Assembly: GCA_024803745.1 (NCBI GenBank)
Contig: JANJXV010000040.1
Span: forward strand, 4,814,659-4,878,658
DNA: 64,000 nt
Direction of reading: 5' to 3'
Source: Megascapheus bottae
Taxonomy: Eukaryota > Chordata > Mammalia > Rodentia > Geomyidae
Shown here piece by piece: positions 23,764 through 35,376 of the stretch (within the stretch, counting starts at the first letter, position 1; the number at the start of each line of letters is the position of its first letter). The notes under the pieces were generated by a model, which was not told the origin of the DNA, searched no databases, and saw nothing but the letters and a program-made list of their open reading frames with translations. The translations under genes and the position numbers were made by a program.

Positions 23764-24500
23764 GAAATATTATTTTTTTAATCAATGATTTATCGTATGT
23801 GATGAACCAGATAGGAAATGTTCCCTTCCCCAGGGTGGGTGATGAAAGGTGACTTTTTCCACACCCTGCCCCGGATGTATGAGGACGTGATTGGTTCGTG
23901 CCAGCTGTGGTTTTATGAGAAGAAGACACGAGGAAGTTGGCTGAAGTGGGGAAATCAAGGCCTGGGGAAGGCCAGACATTCCTGGGAGTTTTTCCCCCTC
24001 GCACATTTACTCTGAGCCACGTGGCGTGGAACCAACCACAGGTGGCCAGCCATCTTAGGTGAGCCAGGAAGATTTACAGTGATGAGAATTCCCCTTAAAA
24101 TTATCCAAGGTAAGATCGAAGGGAAAGAGTAAAAGAAAAAAAAATACCGCGAAGAATCATGGAACAGATGTCTCATTTCTTTATTGCATTTTCAATATGG
24201 CTACACGTATCTCTTATTCTCTTTTATCTCATGATAATGAGATTTTATTGTCAGGTAGGATTCCGGTCCATTTTGAGCTGGCTCTGAGAAGTATCGGGAC
24301 GTGTTATTATTGCTGTTAATGAAAAAGAGGGAAGTTTTTTAACCCTTCCAAATGGAAAGTCCAAGTCCAGTTTCAGGCCTAAATCTTGGCATGTGTTCAG
24401 TGTCCTCTTAGAATTAGGCAGACTCCACTTTGGGCCTACTTTTAGTCTGAGTTGAAAAGAAACCTGAGTCGACTCTGAAATCATGAGAGCGTTCACTCAG
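23764..24500. other. no gene seen; possible PIK3C2G upstream region
   Basis: Unique sequence. A non-coding first exon and promoter of PIK3C2G must lie somewhere upstream of 24955 but cannot be placed. Confidence 0.4.

Positions 24501-24502
<2 letters not shown>

Positions 24503-24540
<38 letters not shown>
24503..24540. repeat. (GT)n
   Basis: Dinucleotide run adjoining a SINE tail complement. Confidence 0.95.
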
Positions 24541-24541
<1 letters not shown>

Positions 24542-24690
24542 GGTCCTGGGGCCTTGAACTCAGGACCTGGACACTTGAATACTGAAGTCACAGCTCCACG
24601 TCTGGTTTTCGGGTGGTTCACTGGAGATCAGAGTCTCATGGACTTTCCTGCCCTGGGCTGGCTTTGAACCTGTGATCCTCAGATCTGAGA
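24541..24690 (-). mobile_element. B1-Geo SINE, partial with internal deletion
   Basis: Reverse Geo is shortened after ggacctgg; the left half runs to gtgatcctcagatctgaga. It ends 264 bp before the PIK3C2G first coding exon. Confidence 0.88.
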
Positions 24691-24954
24691 AATCAAAGCC
24701 AGGAGAAATCCAGAGTGCTAAGTCACCAGGGAATCGAGAAAGAAAGAAGTCTTCAAGGAAAGGCGGTGGCAGATTATCAAATCCTGCAGACAGACCAGCT
24801 CCAAGGAGAGAAAATACCTTTGCAGTGGAAGGGTGCGAAGCAGTGATTTTTTCAGCTGGTCTGATTCTGGAGAGGACAGAAGGGAGCAGCCTGTCTAAGC
24901 ATTGCTGGTTCAAGTGGTGGTGCTGTTTCCTCTCATGCATGTTCCCCTTTCCAG

Positions 24955-25386
24955 CCTGGAGGAGGATCCTCTGAAGAGACCTGCTGGAGATTCCTCAAAT
25001 GCAAGCATGGCGGCCCATAGCTGGCCAACCGTTGGAGATGGAGGGGAGGAGGAGTGGAAGGAGGGCTCGCAGGCGCACAGCGACTCTCCCTTTGTGGCTC
25101 ACCCCTGGGTCCCCAGACAAGTAGGTCTGGGCTGGGATCACCTCCTGGCTGAGCTCCCCAGCGTGAACCCCATCTCTCAGAGCCAATCTGAAGGACATCC
25201 CGGATTTGGAGGTACCCAAGTAACACCCTGGGCCTCTCCCAATGGCGCCCACCACACAGACCTGGACCAGTTCACGTCTCCACATGCTGAGCTGCCCTGC
25301 AAATGGAGAGGGAAGGTCTCCCCTGGGGAATTCAGTCCTTCTGTCCTTCCAAGGCCAGCCATGGTGGATGGAGGAAGTCATTCTTG
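24955..25386 (+). CDS. PIK3C2G: PIK3C2G first coding exon, part 1 (5' UTR 24955-25006, start codon 25007)
   Basis: A good acceptor (pyrimidine-rich, ending cccctttccag at 24954) opens the exon, so at least one non-coding exon lies upstream. The ATG at 25007 (caagcATGg) starts MAAHSW. The motif FSPSVLPRP near the 3' end matches FSPSVLPKP of human PIK3C2G as remembered. Reading stays open for 126 codons, then meets TGA at 25388 unless splicing occurs at ttG|GTGAGG (after 25386). The sequence is GC-rich and Gly/Pro/Trp-rich compared with the human N-terminus. No catalytic domain lies here. Family membership is confident; the 3' border is inferred. Confidence 0.8.
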
Positions 25387-28300
25387 GTGAGGCCTAGCAG
25401 GGAACCATTTTGGGGGACCCTGGTTCCAGACTGATGGTCTCAGGTTCACTCTCCCCCTCTCCTTCACACAGGGGGAGCCCAAGGGAAGGGGAGAAGGAGA
25501 GGCCGGGCTACCATATTGGATTTGAAAGGAGCCTTCTTTTGGGAGACCCATCCTTCCCCAACGACTTCCCACCAAGCCAAGGGATGGAAAGAAGTGGACC
25601 TGGGCATGTGCTAGAAGCTTCTGGAATGTTCCCTGGAGGGTGTTTTCCACCCGGGGAGTGGGGAAGTTTGTGGATGGAAGGTGAAGAGGTAGGTATGGGA
25701 ATCTGAAGATTGGTCCTGGGGGCGGGAGTGAATCATTTGGTGATAGGCTAAATGGTCGTGATCATGGATGGCTGCTCTGTAAGAAATCCATTTCTGTCAT
25801 GTGGGGAAACTGAGTTCATCTTCTTCAATCCTTTCCTTTCCAAATGAAGAATGCCTGGCAAGCCTCTGTAGAGTCCTCCAGACCAGCTCTTGGTATCACC
25901 CAAGAACAAAAAGTTCATTTTCCTCAAGCATTTATCAGGGGAAAAAAGTATTTTTAAAAAGGTATCTATTTTTAAATTATTATTATTATTTTAATTTTGT
26001 GGGTCATGGGACTCAGGGCTCTGTCCCTGAGCTCCGTTCCCTCAAGGCTGGCGCTCTACCAGCTGAACCACAGCCCCAGGTCTGGTTTTCTGGTGGTTCA
26101 TTGGAGATCAGATTCTCATGAGCTTTCCTGCCTGGGCTGGCTTTGAACCGGGATCCTCAGATCTCAGCCTCCTGAGGGGCTGGGATGACAGGCAGAAGCC
26201 ACCAGCAGCCAGCTGAGTAAATCAGTCTTGAAGCCTAATTTGCCTACAGCTAAATAAAATGTTCTAAAATGCAGTTTATTGTGTACACTGTAGTTGGCAA
26301 TGTAGCTGATAGTATGGCCTATTCTTACTGCTTTATGCCCAACTGTGAATACCCATATACTTCATTGCATTTCTCTTTTGAGAAATGATATAATGATCTT
26401 ATTATCATCATCAGGAGAAAGGATTTTTCCTCTCACCAGAAGCTCTTCAATTCTATTATTGGCAGGCAACTTCCACTGGGATTAATCCGAGAATAGGAAA
26501 TTAAGTAATTACTGTACAATGCATCCTGATGTTTCATTAGTGGCTTTCCAGCCATTTTAGCAACCACGAGAGTTTCCTGCACAATATTTGCTCTGAACTA
26601 AAGCCAAAGGCATAACACTAATACCCATCGTCCTCATAATAAAACTGCACTTTCAATCTACAAGGAAAGCAAAAGGATTCTTCTTTATCCAGTAACTACA
26701 TGGCAGATTCTCAGGTGATCTTGGAATAGGCTAGGCAGAGTTTTATATTAAGAAGCAAAGGCGTGATCGCATGAGTTCAGGAACAGCATATTGCTAAAAC
26801 AGATGTGCGAGCAAATAATGCACGAATAACAGATGGCATTACTGCATAAAAGGGGCCTGTATGTCATTCAACTAAATATGGAATTCACAATTCTATACAG
26901 ATCATTTGGTATGGCACCTAAAATGAGCTGAATCAAAGACCAGGAAATCTTAGGCATATCTGGGGTTGTGTGGTTAGTGGTGGTTTTGTGTTTTCAGGCA
27001 AGCGACTGCTCCATTCCAATTGTCCGAGTCTATCCAGACAGCCTGGCCATTCTGACTTCCTTTTGTGACCACGTGGAAAAGTGAGTCTGTCTCTTATGGA
27101 GCTCTGAAGTTTCTTTACCTGCATAAATGCATCTACTTTATGCCCCTCTGTTTCTTACTTTTGCCTATAAAAGGTCAAATTTTTATCACTTGTAATTACA
27201 GCAAAAAAAAAACTAAGAAAAATAAGAAGAGGAAGGATAAGGAGGAAGAAGAGGAGGAGGAGGAGGAGGAAGGAGTTTTGATAAAAATTGTTCATTAATC
27301 ACCATCTATTGCCATTTCTGGATTATTTTTTATCAGCCAATAGATTTGTTCTCTCTGTTGAAAACCGAGTGACTACAGGATTTGCAACAAGAAAAAAATA
27401 GTGATTTCTTTTTTTCTTTTTTTGCTCATCTAAAAACTGAGTCTTCGGCTGCAACGCTAGCTGCGTTATTCAAAGGCTGATTTCTTCTTAGCATCGTGGT
27501 TTGTTTATGAGGCCATCTGTCCTATGGCAGGAGTCTGAGCATGTAATGAGGTTCCATTTTCATTCTTTTCTCTTTTCCACCGATGACACTTGTTCCCCAC
27601 GTTACAAGTGTATTTGTTTACAAGGTTTAACATTCTCCTGACAATTGTTGATTTCATTGCTCAGGGCTCTAAGCATTCATTTGAAGGTTATGTCAAAGCC
27701 TATTAATTATGTTGTGCATAAAGGAAACTCAGATTCCAACAACATAAACACCCAGATAAGGTCCTGAGAAAGCAAGGTGCAAGGTTAAGGCAGAAGAAAG
27801 AACAGGGGAAGAAGGAGAGAAATGCAGTCAATCAGATTCAATGCAGTGGGGGACCTGTCATTCCAAAGCCAGCTTGGAGAGGAAAAAAATATCCAAGAAA
27901 CTCTGATCGCCAGTTAGCAAAAAGCCGGAAGTAGAGGTGTGGTTTAAATAGCCGGGCAGTCAGCCTTGAGGGGGGAAAAGGTCAGAGGAATTCGAGGTCA
28001 AGAGGATCTGTTGTTTTGTCCTGATTGTTGAGAATGGACTCGTGATTTCTAGATTTCTAGATTTCGTGACTGGTGTAAAATCCACAAACTGCCACGAAAA
28101 TCAAAACCCGAATCTCTATGAATTTGCCACCAGCAGGAGAAATTAAAAGGGAAACAAAGTGAATAACTTGTCACTCTCGTGAGGTTGGCGCTCTGCCATC
28201 TGAGCCACGCCTCCAGTGTGACTTTTTGCTGGTGGCTCAAAGATGGGGACTCACAGACTCGGAAAACTAGTCAGAGCTGGCTTTGAACCATGACCCTCCA

Positions 28301-28956
28301 GATGTCAACCTCCTGAGTAGCTAGGATGGCAGGCGTGAGCCACCACCTGGCTGAAAAATGTATTCTTATATCTTTTTTTTCTCCCAAATGAGAAGGTTTC
28401 CCCCAGCAGTTCTTGGCATCCTAGCAACCTGAATAGAATTTTTGTTATTTTTATATGTATTTTATTTTTATTTTTTAGACTTATTTGAATGTGTATCTTC
28501 TTTTTTACGTTTCTTTATTTTTAAGACTCACATGGGTCTTGTCCTAAGCCCTTCTTTCGTGTCACCTTCTCAGAATCAGAAAGGTGTATCGTGCAGAGGA
28601 CATCCATTCGAATTCTGGAAACTTCTGGAACATCACCACAGCCTTTCCATCCCAGCTCTTCTCCAATACCAAGTTCAGCGTCAGCGTCGTCACAGACGAC
28701 CTGGCTAGAATCCTGTACCTGACACCATCGGGTGAGCAACAATCATCCACCGTCTCTCCCCACCCCACCCCACCCCCAGCCTGGAAACCACCCAGAAATA
28801 ATGAGAAATACGACTTGGGAATCTCCTATACAAATCCACGTGGACTATACCTTGTGTTGTGTGCTTGTGGTGTTACTGATGGTGCGTGGTTGCTTTCTGT
28901 GGTACTGAGGAATCGAACCCAGGGCCTTATACACAGTAGGCCCTGGTTATTCTTTG

Positions 28957-29005
<49 letters not shown>

Positions 29006-29658
29006 GGTCCTAGGGATTGAACTTAAGGCCTAGACACTGATCCTGAGTGAGTTTGTTGACCCAGGACTGGAGCTTAAACACATCACCACTTCTGGCTTTT
29101 GGGTTTGGTGGGTTTTTTTTGTTGTTTTTTTTGGTGCATCATTGGAGTGAAGAGTGGATTGGAATTTTTCCTGCTGGCTGGGAACTGCGATCCTCCCCAT
29201 TCACCATGTCCTGAGTAGCTGAGATGAGGCCAGGGTGAGCTTCTTGTCAGTCACCTGGCCATTCTGTTTGTTTCACACATGCCCTGTGGATGGGGTGACA
29301 GGGTGGCCTGTGTCACTTTGACACTCACCGTCTCCAGACCACGCACTTCTCTGCGTCTCCTCGTGGTGGCGGTAGAGGGTCAGGAACTGTCAGGAGGAGG
29401 CCTTCTCGTTTTCCTGCCTGTGAATGTCATTTTCTTTCTTTTTTCTTAAGCTAATTATCTTGTCAAGGACCTCGTGGCAGAAATCCTACACTGCTTCCCA
29501 AATGACCAGCTCTTCCCCAAAGGCCATCTTCTCCAAATTGGCGGGTCAGAGGAATTTCTGCAGAGGTAATGATGAAATGTTGGTTAATTTAACAGCCCTG
29601 TTTGGTAGCATTAGGCTTTGTCTATTTAAAAGAAAGAAAGAAAAAAAGATAGATAGAT

Positions 29659-29713
<55 letters not shown>

Positions 29714-31676
29714 GGAAGGAAGGAAGGAAGAAGGAAGGAAGGAAGGAAGGAAGGAAGGAAGGAAGGAAGGAAGGAAGGAAGGAAGGAAGAAAATACAGCC
29801 AAGGCATTGGTGGCTTCATATCTATCAGCCCAGGCTGAGATCTGAAGATCACCAGTTCAAAGCCAACCCCAGAGATATCCATGAGATTCTTATGGCCCAA
29901 GTAACCAGCTAAAAAGCCAGCAGTGGAGCTCTGGCTCAAGTGGTAGAGCGCCAACCTTGAAGGAAAACGCTCTGGGACATCACGCCGGCTCTGAGTTTAA
30001 GCCCCAGGATTGGCACAAAGAATTAGTTCACTTAGTTAAATAATAATAATAATAAATAAATAAATAAAAGCTAATGACGGTTGAGTATGCTGATTATCAG
30101 CGAGGCGGGCGCATGCTAGCGTATTTCTCACTGCCTTTTCTAAAGAGCTCAGTCGTAAATCATCAACCAAGAGACTTGGTACAGGAAATCACAGAGACAT
30201 GGAAAAATGGAATTCGCTTGTAGGGACCCATTTTAGTTGAATTATGCCTGACATTGTAGGCGTAATAGCCAGCTGTTGACTTACTTGGTCCCTTAAAAGC
30301 AAAGAACTGCTAAATCCCTCCTCCCCCCTCCATTTAAAATTAATTGAAGCTAATTCAGAATTACCTTGTAGTCTGAAAAGGACTTCCATCTTCTGTATTA
30401 TTTCAAATTTCACCCTTTCATTTTCCTAAGGACTAAAATGTACTATTTTTGTTTTTTTGGATCAAGGGGAAATAAAGCAAAACCTTGAGATGAAATGAAA
30501 TCTCTATTTCTAGCAATGTGTGTCATTCCCATTAAAGATTCTGTTTTGGGGGGGAGGGAAAGTTGTGTAACATAAAAATTCTGCTAGCATCTACCATATG
30601 AAGGGCCGTGTGTGTTGACTGACTTTGTCGGGCTGGGCTGTTTCTTCCTGGCTCACATGCAGCGTCTTCATAGAAAAGGCATTGGGAGATTGGTCACGTA
30701 AATTCCATTTCGTTTCCCTTTTAAGAAACTGCCAATAGGCTGCGTCTGGCCTGTGACAGAGCTGTGTCTGGCCTGTGGTGGTGGCGTGAGGGAGGCCTGA
30801 TGAATATGTAACTGGCTGCAGAAAATAGGAGATTTCTTATTTCTGACTTCCCAGCTAGTCGAGTCTTGGGACTCAGTTTCCCCTCGAGTTCACGCTGCTG
30901 GTACCACCTCCTGGCAGCAGAGGGCGCCATATAAATCATTCCTGCCAATAACACGACGACTGATACATTAATATTTTGTTCTATTAGACTTACACCCCAC
31001 TCCTTGTGTGGTTAAAAAAAAAAGTCCGCTTTAATCACTGAATTCTTTAATTAAAAAATACATTTAAAAAAGGTACCCGCGATGCTAGCTCTCATGATTT
31101 GTGACATGAAACTGCAACACACTGCTCTTTTTCCTGTCTAGGACATTAATATTTCACCATTCCCCCCCCCCGAGGCCATTTCTTACAAGTGAGATTGGCC
31201 ACTGGAATCTTTTTCTTTAAAAACAATCATATAAAACAAGAATATGCAATCCTTTCTGATGAAAGAGCCCACTTCTTAAATATTATGAGACGAAATAAAT
31301 ATTTATGGTACACATTGCTTAGAAGAAACTTTGGGCCTAGAAAACAAATTGCGAGTGTTCAACCCCCCCGTCCCTCTTTCTTGGTATTGAGGTTATTGGT
31401 CTCTCTGCATGTAAGCATTTCTCCACCACACGAGCTAGCTCTCAGTGGACAGGGTGACAGCTCCACGCGTGGACCCGCTAACTCGTGCTCACGTGAAAAG
31501 GTGCAGGCACTCTCGTATACGTATACATCATCATCTGAGATCTCAGCGACCATTCTGAAATAGCTAATGCCAGGATTAGGGAGAAAATGTGCAGCAATAT
31601 CTCCTGTGGCTTTGTTTCTCAGCGTTGAGACTTTTATTTTCATACCGCTGTCTCTGCAGGTAAAATTTTAATCTCT

Positions 31677-31737
<61 letters not shown>

Positions 31738-33969
31738 TGTTCTGTTTCATTCACTTACTCATTGATTCTCCACAGTATTCTCTTCTTCCATGCTTTTCCC
31801 CTCTTCTTTTTTTCCATTTTCTGTAGAATAGGTAAGCCAATACATTTTAAAAAACAATATTGCGCCCTCCCCCTCCCTGCTTCCTCACTCGTCCTAAATT
31901 TTCTACCAGTTACTACAAACACATAAAATGAGCTGGGCACGGTGACTCAGGCCTGTGATTCCAGCTCCTCAGGAGGCTGAGATCTGAGGATCGAGGTTCA
32001 AAGCCAGCCCGGGCAGGAAAGTCCAGGAGACTCTGATCTCCAGTGAACCACCAGAAAACCAGTCGTGGAGCTGTGGTTCAAGGGGTAGAGCGCCAGCCTG
32101 GAGGGAAAGAAGCTCAGGGACAGTGCCCAGGCCCTGGGTTCAAATGCCAGGACCAACAAAAATTAAAATTAATATATAAAGAAGGGTGTAACTGCTGTTT
32201 TCTTTTTCTTTTTTTTTCAGTGATCATTGCTTGGGGAGTCACAAAATATTCCAGAAAGACAAATCCGTGATTCAGCTTCGTCTACACAAAAATAAGAAAA
32301 CGTGGGGAAAGTTCTCTAGACAGGTAGGACTTTCTTGTGATGGGTTTCCAGTGGGCAAACTGAGACGTTTTTCAGAAGAAAAATGCATATTTCTATCTGC
32401 ACGAGCCACTGCCGATTTGCAGTTGCGATGCTTAATGGAATATGAGTACTGAAAACTGGTGTGAACGTTTGGCACGAATGCAGGTCTGTAACCTTGGCGC
32501 CGTGTGTTGACTGACTGTCTGACCGTATCCTAACTTCTCTGTTCCAAAGGCTCAGTCGTTGCTGAGCAGAGTCAGGACCCCGTCCGGCAGGGTGGTTGGA
32601 TTTAGTTATCTTTGAGTTCTCGAGGAAGTTCCCGCCATCCCTGAAGAGATGTATCTGTCCTGGCTCCTGCTCTCTCTTCCACCTGAGCCCCAGGATCTCA
32701 GGACGCTGAGATCAGTTCCTGGTTCAAGGCCAGGACCAGAAGAAAATCCATTAGGCTGCATCTCCAACACCACTAGCAAAAATACCAGGCTGGAGGCATG
32801 ACTCAAGGGGTAGAGCTCCAGCTGAGCAAGAAAGCTGAGCCAGGTGAAGGCCCCGAATTCAAACCACAGGAGGAGGAGGAGGGGAGGGAGGGGGAGGGGA
32901 AGAAATGGAAGAGGGAGAAAGAAAGATGGAGGAGGAAGAGGAGGAGGAGGAAGACGAGGAGGAAAAAGAGGAGGAAGAAGAGGAGGAGGAGGAAAGAAAA
33001 GGAAAAGGAGGAAAGAAAGAAACATGGAGGAGGAGAAGGAGGAAGAAGAGAAAAAAGAAGAGGAAGAGGAGGAGGACGAAGAAAAAGGAGGGGGAAGAGG
33101 AAGAAGGAGAAGAGGAGGAGGAGAAGGAGGAAGAAGAGGAGGAGGAGGAGAAGGAGGAAGAAGAGGAGGAGAAGGAGGAGGAGAAGGAGGAAGAAGAGGA
33201 GGAGGAGGAGGAGGAGAAGAAGGAAGAAGAGGAGGAGAAGGACGAAAAAGAGGAGAAGGAGGAAGAGGAGGAGGAGAAGGAGGAAGAGGAGGAGGAGAAG
33301 GAGGAGGAGGAAGAAGAGGAGGAGAAGGAGGAGGAGAAGGAGGAAGGAGAGGAGGAGGAGGAGGAGGAGAAGGAAGAAGAGGAGGAGAAGGAGGAAGAAG
33401 AGGAGGAGAAGGAGGAAAAGAGGAGAAGGAGGAAGAGGAGGAGAAGGAGGAGGAGAAGGAGGAAGAGGAGGAGGAGAAGGAGGAAGAGGAGGAGGAAGAG
33501 GAGGAGGAAGAGGAGGAGGAGAAGGAGGAAGAGGAGCAAGAGGAGGAGGAGAAGGAGGAAGAAGAGGAGGAGAAGGAGGAGGAAGAGGAGGAGGAAGAGG
33601 AGGAAGAGGAGGAGGAGAAGGAGGAAGAGGAGGAGGAGAAGGAGGAAGAGGAGGAAGAGGAGGAGGAGAAAGAGGAAGAGGAGGAGGAGAAGGAGGAGGA
33701 AGAGGAGGAGGAAGAGGAGGAAGAGGAGGAGGAGAAAGAGGAAGAGGAGGAGGAGAAGGAGGAGGAAGAGGAGGAGGAAGAGGAGGAGGAAGAGGAGGAG
33801 GAGAAGGAAGAAGAGGAGGAGGAAGAATAGGGGAAAGAAAAGAGGAGAAAGAAAAGGAGGAGGAGAAGGAGAAGAGGAGGAGGAAGAGGAGGAGGAGAAG
33901 GAGGAGAAGGAGGAAGAAGAGGAGGAGAAGGAGGAAGAGGAGGAGGAGAAGGAGGAAGAGGAGGGGAGA

Positions 33970-34000
<31 letters not shown>

Positions 34001-34389
34001 GGAAGAGGGAGGAGGAGAAGGAGGAAGAGGAGGAGGAAGAGGAGGAAGAAGAGGAGGAGGAGGAGGAAGAGAAGGAGAAGGAGGAAGAGGAGGAGGAGAA
34101 GGAGGAAGGAGAAGAGAAGGAGGAAGAGGAGGAGGAGGAGGAGAAGGAGGAAGAGGAGGAGGAGAAGGAGGAAGAGGAGGAGGAGAAGGAGGAAGAGAAG
34201 AGAAGGACGGAAGAGGAGGAGGAGAAGGAGGAAGAGGAGGAGGAGAAGGAGGAAGAGGAGGAGGAGAAGGAGAAGAGGAGGAGAAGAGGAGGAGAAGAGG
34301 AGGAGGAGGAGAAGGAGGAGGAGGAAGAGGAGGACGGAGAAGAAGAGAGGAGGAGGAGGAAGAAGAAGAGGAGGAGGAAGGTAGAGGAG

Positions 34390-34421
<32 letters not shown>

Positions 34422-35342
34422 GAAGGAAGAGGAGGAGGAAGAGGAGGAGAAGGTGGAAGAGGAGGAGGAGATGAGAGAGGAGGAGAAGGAGGAAGAGGAG
34501 GAGAAGGAGAAGAGGAGAGGAGGAGGAGGAGGAAGAGGAGGAGGAGGAGAAAGAGGAGGAGGAGGAGAAGGAAGAGGAGGAGGAGGAAGAAGAGGAGGAG
34601 GAGGAGGAGGAAGAGGAGGAGGAGGAGAAGGAGGAGGAGGAAGAGGAGGAGGAGAAGGAGGAGGAGGAGAAGAGGAAGAGGAGGAGGAAGAAGAGGAGGA
34701 GGAGGTAGAGGAGGAGGAGGAGGAAGAGGAGGAGGAAGAGGAGGAGAAGGAGGAAGAGGAGGAGGAAGAGGAGGATGAAGGGAGGAAGAGGTGGAGGAAG
34801 AGGAGGAGAAGGAGGAAGAGGAGGAGGAGCAGGAGAAGAGGAAGAGGAGGAGGAGGAGGAAGAGGAGGAGGAGGAGAAAGAGGAGAAGGAAGAGGAGGAG
34901 GAGGAAGAAGAGGAGGAGGAGGAGGAGGAGGAGGAGGAGAAGAGGAGGAGGAGGAGAAGGAAGAGGAGGAGGAGGAAGAAGAGGAGGAGGAGGAGGAGGA
35001 GAAGGAAGAGGAGGAGGAGGAGGAGAGGAAAGAGGAGGAGGAGGAGGGAGAGGAGGAGGAGGAGGCAGCTGTGATTGCAGAAAGAGAGCTAGAAACACAC
35101 AAACAATGACAACAACAAACGCCACCACCTACTGCGCCGGTCCTGGATTGCTGGAATCCTTCCCACTCCCTCCATTGCTCCCTCCCTGCTCTGAAGTAAA
35201 CACACATTTAAATGAATATATAAAGCAAATCTGTGTGTAATGTTCGAGGTCCCCTCCTGTCATCTACCTGATAACAGATTTCTAGTGTGTGGTGGGTGGA
35301 AGTCTGTTGTAGTATTTTGTAACTTGAGATGCTTCATCATAA

Positions 35343-35376
<34 letters not shown>

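Noticed and set aside
24955..25688. PIK3C2G as a pseudogene because of the TGA and frame change
   Set aside because: All downstream exons are intact and the 85-bp GT-AG segment explains both lesions. Kept as an alternative but less likely.
25801..25900. Alternative end of the PIK3C2G N-terminal exon encoding CLASLCRV
   Set aside because: Resembled LASFCNKV, but it has no donor in the right phase. The exon at 26998-27080 fits better in sequence, splice sites and phase.
32606..35128. Open frames of over 700 residues on both strands (Pro/Ser/Leu-rich and Glu/Arg-rich)
   Set aside because: They are translations of the polypurine (GGA)n array, which has almost no T on one strand and so few stops. 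No domain and no splice context.
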